Assembly: GCF_024763615.1 (NCBI RefSeq)
Contig: NC_077224.1
Location: 45,580,712-45,644,711 of the forward strand
Origin: Phlebotomus papatasi
Lineage: Eukaryota; Arthropoda; Insecta; Diptera; Psychodidae
Direction of reading: 5' to 3'
DNA: 64,000 nucleotides
This document shows positions 1-10,943 of this stretch, in pieces. The position numbers and the translations under genes were made by a program. Within the stretch, counting starts at the first letter, position 1, and every line of letters begins with the position of its first letter. A model generated the notes under the pieces. It was not told the DNA's origin. It did no database searches and saw only the letters and a program-made list of their open reading frames with translations.

Positions 1-602
1 ACGAAAGAGATGTAGCGAGAAAAGCCTTGAAAGGCTCCGGAAAATTCCAGGAAATTCCAGGAAATTCCAGGAAATGAGCGAATCCGCACGTACTTGGAGT
101 ACCGAAGTCAACTCACTTTAATGAATGATACGGAAAGTCTCCGGGCTTCTGTGACATTCTACGTTTCCCTTACATGAACAGGAAGAGGACTTGTTAAGAT
201 TGGTTCATGAAATGAAGAACAATGGGCATCCTGTTGAGGCGAATTAGCTGTCCAAATTTACAGCCAAGATGTCCAAATTAATAACCAAGTTGTCCAAAAT
301 AAGAGTCAAATTCACCTCTACATATCAATTCATTTTTAAATGTGTTAAGAGCATCGTCAAGGAAAAAAAAGCTCCAGATTCAAGCTCTCGCGGAGCTACT
401 CAAAGCATCCGTGATGTCCCCTGGTGGTGAAAAGAGGCATCACGCGCCATCAGTTGTCTCGTTTTTTCTACTGTTTTTTGTTCACGCTCATCGTCTGTCT
501 ATTTTTCTCCGAAGCGCTCCCCAGACCCAGAGCACACAAAAAACTCATTGAAAAGGTTGAAAACCCAAAGGCAGATTTTTAGCCTTGCGATGCATTATGA
601 GA
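1..602. other. No gene recognised; short tandem repeats
   Basis: A 10-bp unit (gaaattccag) is repeated about three and a half times at 40-75. Around 250-305 the phrase tgtccaaa recurs three times at about 24-bp spacing. A 22-codon open stretch at about 181-246, preceded by a splice-acceptor-like cag, reads EEDLLRLVHEMKNNGHPVEAN then stop. It could be the tail of an exon or a transposon relic, but I recognise no family. Confidence 0.4.
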
Positions 603-822
603 TTTTGTGAAGGAAAGAAAAAATGAGACATGCATGTTTTACGCATATCTTTGTTTCTAAAAATTGATTAAAAAAAATTAAATTTTCAAGTGACAAAATT
701 TCTATTTTTATTTTCTTCATAGTTCAAAATTTCTATTTCTTCAAAAAGGACACGTGCATTTGACACATTTGAAAGATAGGGGGAAACAGGTTTGTTTTTT
801 GGCCTTTTTTTGGTACGGGAAA

Positions 823-2269
823 GTCAAACTAATAAATAATTAACATGACCTTTATTTTTCCTCCATTCTTTCCAAAAACCATGTTCTTCTTGGGAATCTT
901 TAAAAACGCATCCTGCGATTTTTTTATTTTTAAATATGTTTTAGAGGCCGACTCGGTGATAATTTCATATAAGAAAATACTGTTGAATCAAAGATTTTTC
1001 AAGGTCAAAGGTTAAAAATGCTCTATAGAGAGCGTATTTTTAAACCGAATAGGGTGACATTTGGTATAGTTCCAAAGGTCATGCAATTTTTTACAATTCT
1101 GAAAAGGGTATAATTTTTTTATGAATCCATATAATAAACCAGTTATGAAACTATAACTAATTTTAATCTGAAGTCCAATTGTAGTATTGTTAGCAAATTG
1201 CACAATCACAGTAAAAACTTTTGGACACTGACCAAAATATTTCTTAAAAATTTTCTTTAGAACAATTTGTTACAGAACAAATATGTACCTAAAAAAGATA
1301 TTTATTCGTTCCAATATTTTTTTTTCTTTACGGTTTTGTTAAGAATAGTGACAATTGTGTAAAAGTTTTCTTTTAGAACCGTTTCGATACGGTGGAATAC
1401 CTACAAATTTCAGTAGATTTCGTTTTATACAAATTTGATCTGTGAGTTGGAATAAAATTTTGTTACGCTCTACTGTTTTGTTCCCACTGTCAGGAACAAA
1501 TTTGTAGATTTTTTTTTATAAAAATACTATTCCTACATTTGTAACATATTCGTTTCAAAAATTTTCGGTGTCCGTGGACGATTTAATTTTTGGAACAAAA
1601 ATCGTTACTAATATGGGGAATCCTTTTGCCTCTCTTAAAAAGTACAAATTTGTTGCTAAAAGTCGGAACCAAAATATAGACATTTTGTTCCAATTATCGG
1701 GAACAAATTAATGCAATTTAAAAGATCTCGTCCGTTTCGTCTAACAGTTAAGGTCTATAGTTAAGGTGCCAGTGCTGGTAGCAAGAGGGGAAAAATCTCG
1801 CCAATCTCGAATAAAAAAAAAAGTGAAACCGTAAATATTATAGCTTGAAAAATGCCACAAATTTAACGTCCTTCTTGCTGCGATGGTGACTTTCGGAACA
1901 AATTAGTTACTAATATTGAAAATCTTTTTGTTACTCCTTGAAGGCACAAACTGGTTTATTATATGGATTCATAAAAAATTATACCCTTTTCAGAATTGTA
2001 AGAAATTGCATAATCATTGGAACTATACCAAATGTCACTCTATTCGGTTTAAAAATACGCTCTCTATAGAGCATTTTTAACCTTTGACCTTGAAAAATCT
2101 TTGATTCAACAGTATTTTCTTATATGAAATTATCACCGAGTCGGCCTCTAAAACATATTTAAAAATAAAAAAATCGCAGGATGCGTTTTTAAAGATTCCC
2201 AAGAAGAACATGGTTTTTGGAAAGAATGGAGGAAAAATAAAGGTCATGTTAATTATTTATTAGTTTGAC
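823..2269. repeat. Foldback element with about 320-bp arms
   Basis: Left arm 823-1144 and right arm 1949-2269 are reverse complements over almost their whole length, starting gtcaaact and ending agtttgac. The 800-bp loop holds a copy of another repeat family. It sits exactly at the inner edge of the outer inverted repeat. No open reading frame of note. Confidence 0.85.
1240..1945 (+). repeat. Repeat family rich in ggaacaaa, copy 1
   Basis: This loop sequence matches the reverse complement of 45385-46112. Shared landmarks in the same order are the gaaccgtttcgatacggtgg-like block, gttccc...aggaacaaa, and the block with gtgaaaccgtaaatattatagc followed by atgccacaaattt. The many ggaacaaa and ttgttcc motifs suggest subterminal transposase-binding repeats. 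Non-coding. Confidence 0.6.
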
Positions 2270-2310
2270 CTGCCAAGATTGTAAAGTTTTAAATTTCGAA
2301 TCGTAAGGGT

Positions 2311-3490
2311 TAGGGGAAAGAACTGTCCTTTCGAACGTTCATGCCTGCGAATAGCGTGATTTTTCTTTTATTTTTCCTAAGAGACTTATAAATAATTATC
2401 ACATAATCATAAATATTGATGATAAGCTAACTAATATTTAATAGAAATGTGTAGGGGAAGGTCGTCTGCCTTCAAACGAAAAATGTAGTTCCAAATTTAA
2501 GATTTGTTTCTGAAGAATCCACAAAATGGATTTTATTTTCTACTACACCAAAAAATTCTCTTGTTCATTCGGCGTATATGACTACCTCATTTACCATTTG
2601 CAAGTCCTCAGTTTTTCCTTCTGAGGAAATTAAAAAAGTGATGTCGATTTGTATGAAGGCAGCTGGCATAGTCTGCCTTTAAACGCGAGGCAGCTACCTT
2701 TAAATGTTTTTTTTTTCACTGAGAATATCAAATCAATAAAAGTAAATGGGCTATAAATGATTAGATTGAAGCCTAACGCACTCACTAAAATCATCACTGC
2801 AGTCAAAAGACATTAAACAATAACTTTTCTTCACATTTTTCTGAAGCACTGTTTTGCACTTGAAAATTTGGAAGAAAATGCCATTGAAGTTGACAATTGT
2901 CAACTTGAAACATCCCGGCCGGAGCAAGATAGCGGGTTATAAGTATTTGTATGACGTTCGTCAGAGAAAAGTAGGAGTTCGATTTCACATGTCTTGATGT
3001 ATGGAAAGATAGGATTTAAAGGCACACGACATTAGCATTTAAAGGCTGCTGCAGGGTGATATTTGCAAATTTTTGCCACCCACAAAAATTGTGTCATCTG
3101 AACCAAAATGTATTAACAGAAATATTAAGCCTGATTAACCTTCTATGTGTCACAATGGAAGATTTATTTGTAAAATGATTTTTACTATGAAAAATCACAT
3201 GATTTGTGGAACATCAAAATTACAGTTTAGAGCTCATTTTCATTTTTTTTTATCTAGCATCTAGGAAATAGGAGCTAGGCTCTCCATTTTTTGATGATTT
3301 GTGAGGATGATGGATAGCTACCTAATAGTTAATAGAATATAATTTATGCTTTTGAGAACAACGAAAAAATCGCAACATTTAAAGGCTGCTGCATTTAAAG
3401 GCAGACGACTTTCCCCTAAGTCTCATACGAAAAATAAAAGAAAATTCCCATTATTCCAAGGCATGAACATTCGAAAGGAGAGTACTTTCC
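2311..3490. repeat. TIR element of the cgttcgaa family, carrying an insertion
   Basis: The left end (aggggaaag...tcctttcgaacgttcatgcc) mirrors the right end at 3437-3490 (ggcatgaacattcgaaagga...tttccc). Short intact members of the same family lie at 16241-16436 and 26989-27203. This copy is long because a second element (2453-3417) is inserted between its arms. Confidence 0.7.
2453..3417. repeat. TIR element with TTTAAAGGC subterminal repeats
   Basis: The left end aggggaaggtcgtctgcctt mirrors the right end ttaaaggcagacgacttt. Inside, the motif TTTAAAGGC, or its complement, recurs near 2686, 2697, 3013, 3040, 3376 and 3392, often followed by tgctgc. Repeated subterminal motifs of this kind are typical of transposase-binding sites in hAT and similar non-autonomous DNA elements. 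No coding capacity is seen. Confidence 0.7.
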
Positions 3491-3783
3491 CGTACCAAAA
3501 AAAGGCCAAAAAATAAACCTGTTTCCCCCTATCTTTTAAATGTGTCAAATGCACGTGTTCTTTGAAGAAATAGAAATTTTGGACTATGAAGAAAATAAAA
3601 ATAGAAATTTTGTCACTTGAAAATTTAATTTTTTTTATCAATTTTTAGAGACAAAGATATACGTAAAACATGCATGTCTCATTTTTTCTCTCCTTCACAA
3701 AAGTTCCATTTCAAAATCGGGTTTTCTATTGTAATCTCGAAATCATGTTATGCTTTTTCGCTACTTTTAGGTTTATTTTGTAA

Positions 3784-4060
3784 CTTCGCGGATCGCGGTG
3801 TGTTCGTGGATTTTAGTGGGCCGCGGAATTTTTCGTGTATTTGCGTGGATCGCGGTGTTGCTCCCGGATTTTCTCGGATCGCGGAATCGTTCACGAATTT
3901 TCGCGAACCGCGAAACTTCTCGCGGATCGCGGAATCTTTTGCGGACCGAAGAATTTCTGACGGATTTACGCAGCCGCCAGAATTTATTGTGGATTTTCCC
4001 GGACCGTGAATTTTTTCGCGGATTTTTGAAGATCGCAGTATTACTCGCGGATTGCGGAAT
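3784..4060. repeat. CpG-rich imperfect tandem repeat
   Basis: A variant of cgcggatcgcggaattttt is repeated roughly every 25-35 bp, with many CpGs in an otherwise AT-rich window. Open frames exist on both strands, which is what a degenerate repeat without stop codons gives, so I do not call a protein. Confidence 0.75.
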
Positions 4061-4112
4061 AGTTTCTGAGCCATTTTGGCATAAAAGTTTTACATGTATT
4101 TTTGTGCATTTC

Positions 4113-4193
4113 TGACAATCGAATTTGCACTCTTCAATTTTCAACGACCTCGAGTTGCACGCATTTCGAGGTTTCCTGTAATAAATCTCAGCT
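4113..4193 (+). repeat. 3' end fragment of the 58.6-kb TIR family
   Basis: It matches 59047-59130: caatcgaattt, then cgagttgcacgcatttcgag, then cctgta and aatctcagct. It is a truncated right end of the element family described at 58624-59130. Confidence 0.65.
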
Positions 4194-6585
4194 AGCATAA
4201 GGTCATCTGGACTTCGATTTTGCCCCCAATTCGAATTTGCAATGAAAGAATCACACATAGCATAAGCCCATTTAGGCTTATCACTGACTTTTTTCTTCTC
4301 CGAGAAAAATTATATCGGCATATTATGTAGTCACCGCGATATTAGCTGGTTTTGTGAAATGCCCATGACGATTGACGATTCATAATTTTTACGATTTTCT
4401 ATAATTTTTTGAAACAACGAGACTGATCGTGAAAATCATAAAAATTCGCTCAGCTGTAATTCATAAGATTTCTCACACAGTGGATGAGTTTTGTTGTTTT
4501 GCATTTTTTTCTCCTCCGCCTGATCGCAAAAAACTGCAGGCGTGCTGAAGGTCAGAGAGAAAAGGAAAGACATGGTGAAAAATGCGACGCGTAATCTTGT
4601 GGCGAATTGCTGAACAATTTTGAGTAGCATTTCTCGGAAGTTCGGAAAGCTATCAAAAGCTCATGAAAATTTCTAATTTGGAGCATGTTGTTTAAAATTT
4701 AATTGTAAAAAAACTATTAGGAGTTTCTCCAATTCTAATGTACCATTTGAAAGCTAATGAAATGTAGATTGGTACAAAAATAATTATTAATTCGGAAAAA
4801 ATGATATTCTCGGTACAAAGATGCAATGAAAACTGTCATTTTTTGGACAATTTTCAATTGAAAAATACTTGGAAAATTTGTATGAAAAGTGAAAGAAGTG
4901 AAACAGGCATTTTGTAGAGCATGTCTTTAGGAGCAAAATTAAAAAAAAATATACCTCTCTATCTTTCGTATTCTAGGAGATAATGCAGCTTCTTTGTGGC
5001 ATGTTTTAGAAGTATACGAATGTTTGGAAAATTATATTACGAAAGCAAAACAGTTTTTCAAAATATTAAAACAGGGAATTCAAAGATAATATAAAAAACT
5101 ACCCTCAGTTAAATTTTCAAGGAAATATCTCAAAAATTGTAAGACTTGATACACTTTTAATTTTGGGTTTTTGTATGGAGCCGCCATTTTCTGGCTTTAT
5201 TATACTCTTAAGACTAATTTTAGTAAAAACAAAGACAATAAACCACGGCCAAGTTTCTAAACAACCCTTTTGAAAAGAGATTAACAAAAAAAAGTCAATT
5301 AGTATTGAAAATATCGCACTTCAAACTTGGAACTTCGATGCTTATAAGCAGACTGTCCCAAATTATGAGCCTTTACCCTAAATAAAATTTTTCTAGATAT
5401 AACAAATCTCCAAAATTTTACCAATTATATTTTCACCTTATTTATTTTTCAAAAGTATTTTTTTAATAAAATAAAATTTCTAATATCATTTTTTTGATAA
5501 ATTTCATACTACATTTAATTTACGTAAAATAGTGTATAATTTTGTGAATCTTGTAATTTAGCTTCACATCACCCGAAACGAGGTGTCATGATTCTAACGA
5601 TTCTAACGCTTCTTGCGTGTGTCTGTTAAAGGCTGTATTAACACAATTTTGCGATATGTGTGCAAGTGGTGCCCAAAATGGGCTTAGTGTTTGGAATTTC
5701 AATGAGAAAGAAGTGCCCATTAGAGCTATTTGCAGAAGAGCACCAGCATTTCTTTATCCCTCCACGTGGTATATAATACCCAAGTGAAATGGGACGCTTA
5801 ACGATGATAAAATTGTCTCGTCGTTTGCATGTTTTTATTTAATTGTCATATCTTAAGCGATAACTCAGTCTCTTCTTACTGAAAAATCTAAGAGTCTGCT
5901 AAAACGACAGTCTTTTTTTTTATATTTTTTGCCAAAGAAAATCGATTGAGAAAAATCTGCAGAAGAACCTAACAAATGTTAACTACAAGAGAAGAGATTC
6001 AAATTTAAGCTCCAGCTATTCAACACAATGAGGAGAATTTAGGATTTGATAAGAATTTTTCAATTCATGGAGAAAAGGGGACTTGCATGGAGAATTGTGT
6101 AGTTCTTTTCACATGAGCTTCTTCTATCGTAGTACTTTCCTTCGACAGAGCACGCCAAAATGATTATTTAATGCGGGAGAACTTTCTACTTGACAGTAAA
6201 TGGTTTGGCTTTAGCATGTTCCAACATTTACAAGAATGTTCTCTGTCGTATTTTTTTTTCTATGCTTTCTCATATAATTGCCCTCTGCTACTCGAATCTT
6301 GCATTTCAAACATGGATTTGGCAAAACGAACACTCTTGGTGACTTTTTTTTGTTGTACTTCATGAGCTATCAGACGTCTTAAAATTCACGCCAATGGGTT
6401 ACATGTAATACAACTAAAAATCCAGGATTTTTTGACTTTCTCACGCTACACCACATTGATAATTATCAGAACATTCTTAAAGCAATGGCATTATCATTAA
6501 GCTCCCGATTATTGACTACATAAAAGATTTTGTTCTACAATCTCCAAAAAATCGTTGCTTTATAGCAACATTTTATAAATTTAAT
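4194..6585. other. No gene recognised
   Basis: AT-rich sequence with no convincing exon or long open frame. The part 5190-5395 resembles the 7903-8300 repeat (shared aagtcaatt-gtattgaaaa and caaactt-ac-tcg-tgctt blocks), so it is probably an old copy of it. Confidence 0.4.
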
Positions 6586-6720
6586 ACGGGCTTCAGACCT
6601 AAGGCTTAGCGATATGGCTTAACTGCTATAATTTCTTATCAGTCAAGATTTTTGAAGAAATTTAACTTATGATTAGATTATTTAAGGCACTGACCTTGCT
6701 AAATTTCCAAAATTAAAAAC
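6586..6720 (+). repeat. Partial TIR element, gggcttcagac family
   Basis: It begins acgggcttcagacctaagg and continues almost identically to 59280-59350 (gcttag-...-atggcttaactgct-taatttcttatca). Other copies are at 26621-26824 and 51295-51740. I cannot place the right end. Confidence 0.55.
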
Positions 6721-7148
6721 ACCTAACAGAGGCAAAAATATCTTCATAAAATAAATTAACCAGTAACCAGTCTTAAACTTATCTAGTTACGCTGATGAAT
6801 TACCTCTCATATTACGATCGACTGAATACAAAAATTGGAAAAAAATGTTGTCATCGGTGACCATGGATTCAAAGTACTTTGCTCGAGGAGAATCTCATAA
6901 TCAGTGAAATGTTGAAAACCCTATTATTCATCCGAAGACAGGATTCTTTACAATTATCCTAATTTCAGATTTGTAACTTTTTGGGAAATTCAATCTTTAT
7001 TTCTTTGATTTTCCATGACATTTATGGGCTTTTTTCATCATTCTCAGAATTGTTTTCTAACCAAATTCATTTCCTCATTCATTGACGTGTTTTTTTTTTC
7101 AAGCAAAATATTTCTTATTAAGCATCAACGGGTGAATATCGCTGTTGG

Positions 7149-7640
7149 CAAAAATCCCAAACGCCAAAACTCCAATAAACCAAAATCCCGAATGGGTCAA
7201 AATCCCGAAAAACCAAAATCACGAAAAGTCAAAATCCCGAATAGCCGAAACCCTGAAAACCAAAATCCCAAAAGCCAAAATTCCGAAAGCCAAATCCCGA
7301 AAACCAAATCCCGAAAGTCAAAATCCTAAAAAGCCAAAATTCCGAAAGCCAAAATTCCGAAAGCCAAGTTCCGAAAGCCAAAATCCTGAAAAGCCAAAAT
7401 CCCGAAATCCAAAACCCGAAAACCAAATACCGAAAGTCAAAATCCTAAAAAGCCAAAATCCCGAAAGCCAAAATCCTGAAAAGCCAAAATCCCGAAAGCC
7501 AATTTTCGAAAGCCAAATACCGAAAGCCAAATCCCGAAAGTCAAAATCCTGAGAAGCCAAAATCCCGAAAGCCTATTCGGAATTTTGACTATTTATATTT
7601 AGACCCATTCCGGATCTTAGCTTTCGGGATTTTGACCCGG
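7149..7640. repeat. Minisatellite of the unit ccaaaatcccgaaag
   Basis: About 27 imperfect copies of a 14-17-bp unit (ccaaaatcccgaaag and variants) run to 7575, followed by a spacer and an inverted half copy (gctttcgggattttgacc) at 7619-7637. The flanks carry cgggtgaata and ccggtgaata. Repeats of this kind are often carried inside MITEs or Helitron-like elements. The open frames across it on both strands are by-products of the repeat. Confidence 0.85.
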
Positions 7641-7727
7641 ACCCGGTGAATACCTACATATGTAGAATCTGCGAATAAACCGTATTATTTATACGGAAAT
7701 TTGTCTCTTCGAAAATTATGTAGGAGA

Positions 7728-7905
7728 GCAATGAATGGGCCTAGTGGTAAGGCACTCGCTCTATGTATGATGCAAGTGTCTGCAAAAAGTTTGTCAGGCA
7801 TTGAAGGAATTCAAATTTTCTTTAGTGAATCTCACTGCATTTTATTTACACGGTATATGAGACACAACATCTCTTTATTGTATTATTATTTATTTTTTAA
7901 TTAGG
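7728..7905 (+). repeat. Possible degraded tRNA-derived SINE
   Basis: The start gggcctagtggtaaggcact resembles a tRNA A box, and tatgatgcaagtg follows at the usual place. The B box (gttcgaatcc) is no longer recognisable. The element ends in an A/T-rich tail of tatt units. It could equally be a chance match. Confidence 0.35.
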
Positions 7906-8300
7906 GTAACTATACCAAATTTCCGTAAGCTTGCAATTTCGGCCACTTCTTTTGTTTCTCAAATTTCCATGAGCTTTTAAATTTTTGCATACTCTCTAAA
8001 GATTACACAATGCAAAAATAAATCAAGAAATGTTGATTTGATGAACGGGGTGATGGGCAAAACACTTTGAAAGAATTCCGAAAGGGCAAGGAATTATGAG
8101 AATCAAGGTGGCCGAAATATTATCCAAAACTATGTTTATATATTTATTCATTTTAAAATTGGATTGAGAATGTTTTTAGTGAAAACAAAAATACTAAACT
8201 CTACAAGGTTCCAAGCAACACTCCTTAAAAAGATGTAACAAAAAAGTCAATTTGTATTGAAAAAAAATGCATTTCAAACTTACGACTTTGGCGCTTGCAT
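7903..8300. repeat. Repeat family starting agggtaac, copy 1
   Basis: It is the reverse complement of the outer parts of 41588-42178. Shared blocks include cttgcaatttcggccacttc, the atgcaaaaat and aaggaattatgagaatcaagg blocks and caaggttccaagcaac. Related, more diverged copies lie at 5190-5395 and 42920-43275. Non-coding. Confidence 0.75.
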
Positions 8301-10832
8301 AAAACTATGTCGAAATGTTGTACTACTCTATATGAAAAAAATTTAAAATCATATTAAAAGATTGTACATAAAATAAGGAACTATTATAAACTTAATATGA
8401 ATATACAAATAAACTTATCCTTGCGAAGGCTAACATTTTTAAGTTTATTTTTAGGAAGTTTTATATGATCAAAAACTTATACCTCATAATCTTTACATTA
8501 CAGTAAAATAGTAAAACGGTTAATTTTTTGAGTAAATCTTTGCTAAACGATGTTAAAGAAAAAAAGTAAAATAAAAATTGTTATAGTGTAGTCTAATTCA
8601 AAACCTCCTTTAAACTTTTTTATAGATTTATCATTAAAAGAAAGATAACTCTGTGAATGCATTTCCCATATTGAATTAGATTTTGATTTTGTCGTTATGT
8701 TTTTATGAAATGTCAAATTTTCTATCAAATTAGTAACATGTATTCATCGCAATCCATAAGATGTCACTAATTTCGTCCAAAAATGTCTTAAGTAAAGACT
8801 TAATAACTACTTATTAAGGACTTATTTGATGCACTTGGACATAACGAGATGTCATGACCATTACACAATCACGGCCTATTTTATGTACTTGGACAATCAT
8901 GGGCAATGCCCTTAATTATAGCATTTCGCTAGTAACAGCTTACCTTGCATTATCCGGGAATGTTCAATCTACCATCCCTTCTCTCCCCTATATAAAATCT
9001 ATTGATTTTCGTAAGTGCTCCTCAATGTAAAAATCAAAGTTTAAATCAGACACTTGTACCCATTTTTTAAGCAATTTACTAAAAGCACGATGAAAAATTG
9101 AACACAATTCCTTCACCATTACATTTGCAAATTCCATTTGATTTATGAAAAGAAACCACAACATGAAAGCAAATCATATAAATCAAAAAACAAAATCTGA
9201 AAAGTATTTATAAAAAGAAAAACTTTTCTTTTTCTCGTGAAGAAAATTTATCTACGGAAAATGCTAATGTAAATTTTATGAGGGAGTGTTGAAAAAAAAA
9301 AGAAGACGAAATATTTACAATTTTGCAATTCCATCCCTTTCCTTTCAGGATACCATTTAGTTTATCCATTGCTATTTTGTAGTGTTTCACATTTAAACAA
9401 ATGGCCGTTTTATTTCTCAATTGGGAATGAGGAAATGGCGTAGAAGTGGAGAAAATTGATTTAAATCTGATAAGCACAACTACAAGCCATACATCATCGC
9501 TGATTTTCCTCACAGTTTCTCCCTCATTTCCCGTGGAATTCCCATTTAAATATTGAGTGTTTTCTTCTTTATTCGCTGCTGCAAGAAAGCCTCCACAAAT
9601 TTACCTTCTCGTGGTGTCTTTCGCCCAATGAATTGATTACATTATTCTCTTCACGTGTACTAAGGGGAAAAATAAGAAAATTGAGGTAATGCGTTGGGTT
9701 CTAGGAAGAAGTGAAAGAGCTTATCAGTGAATGGAGCTCAGAGTGGTTGGAAAGGATCCCACCCATAATAACCCGAAAAGAAACATGCCAAAAGAGCGAA
9801 AAATGATAGTCTTACCAGGAGGAAAAGAAGCGATGCTGGGAATCAAGGGAGGAACGTGATAAGGCCAAAAAATTAAGCACCAGATTTACGATGGAAATCA
9901 CTGTGATATTTCGATGGAGAAAGTCTATTAATGTGCCATTACGAAAAAAAATCAATAAATATCCATCTTATGTGCCATATTCATAAGTAATTGACTGAAT
10001 TGGATATGGCAGAAATTACCCATCCATGACCATTATAGCAGAACTTTTCATTCAAATAGAAATGGTTGGTAAGTTGGGGATGATGTTTCATAGAAAATAT
10101 GGGAAACCTTCTTTGGACAACTATTTGTATTTCATGCACTAGTTGCATAACTTCCTGGCCGCTGAAAATTTATGCCAAAGAGATTTTATAGAAACCACTT
10201 CTATTTTGTGTGCCTCATGCTTCATTTCAATCATCTATAGAAATATTGAAATTATCAAAATTATTTATTTGGTGTAATTTTTTCTTACTCTGAAAATAAA
10301 GCCCTTTCAGCTTGTTTGTTCAAAGGGCTTTGGTAAATGGAGAATTTATATAAATTAAAAAAAAAGTCTTGTTGAAATGTCAGTATAATAAAAGAAGTCT
10401 GTTGTTTCTCTCAAAAATTTCTTGTAAGCACTAAAACGGGTTCAGAAACATGAAGAAAGACTGAAATCCAGATTATGATGCCCTTTTGTAAGTTTTTGAT
10501 CATTAGGAAAAGAAAAATATTTCGAATGTAATAAGTACAGTATCGTTTATATAATTATATTCGTGCTTATAAGTAATTTAAGTATTGTTTGACTTACATT
10601 GAGAAAAAAATAAATGTTCTTATACTGCACTTACCATAACATACTTATACTGTATGTTATACTTTTTCTGTATGTAAAAAATAAATGTGGAGATGGGTTT
10701 GTCAACTCCTTAATACAGGGAATGAAGAAGAAGGTGCGAGAATTCGGCGAGAAGCCATTGGTTAAAAAAAAACCAAAATTCCAGAAAAATCGCAATAAAA
10801 TTATCTTTCCGAAAATATAATAAGAATAATAA
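8301..10832. other. No gene recognised
   Basis: AT-rich single-copy-looking DNA. The 9200-9900 part is less AT-rich and has a 101-codon minus-strand open frame (9208-9513) of skewed composition without family features. Nothing else supports a gene. Confidence 0.4.
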
Positions 10833-10943
10833 TAAGGTAAAGTGCCCTCGAGTCGACCGGTTCCTCAATTCGACCGGTATACCGGTCGAATTGAGGAACC
10901 GGTCGAATTGAGGAACCGGTCGACTTGAGGGCACTTTACCTTA
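10833..10943. repeat. Near-perfect 111-bp palindromic MITE
   Basis: The sequence taaggtaaagtgccctcgag...ctttacctta is almost perfectly self-complementary around the centre gaccggtataccggtc. The phrase attcgaccgg / ccggtcgaat repeats inside each arm. Longer members of the family are at 17635-17828 and 20108-20323. It could extrude as a cruciform. Confidence 0.9.

Larger units (their letters stand above)
603..3702. repeat. Outer inverted repeat of a nested foldback cluster
   Basis: Bases 603-822 are nearly the reverse complement of 3485-3702 (arms about 220 bp, few mismatches). Both arms hold the same landmarks in mirror order: a tgcatg site, the cacgtg core and the ggtacgggaaag inner end. The interior holds at least two further inverted-repeat elements, so this is an old foldback or MITE split by later insertions. 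No transposase reading frame is visible. Confidence 0.75.

Noticed and set aside
250..305. CRISPR-like spaced repeat
   Set aside because: Only three short imperfect copies with no constant spacer length, in a eukaryotic genome.
3674..4258. Four overlapping frames of 100-160 codons on both strands
   Set aside because: They come from the CpG-rich tandem repeat, which lacks stop codons by composition.
7015..7560. Long open frames on both strands with K-P-K-S and F-G-F repeats
   Set aside because: They are translations of the 14-17-bp minisatellite in several frames; no start, splice or family support.
9208..9513. 101-codon minus-strand frame
   Set aside because: Skewed composition, ends in poly-F from a poly-A tract, no motif; likely chance.
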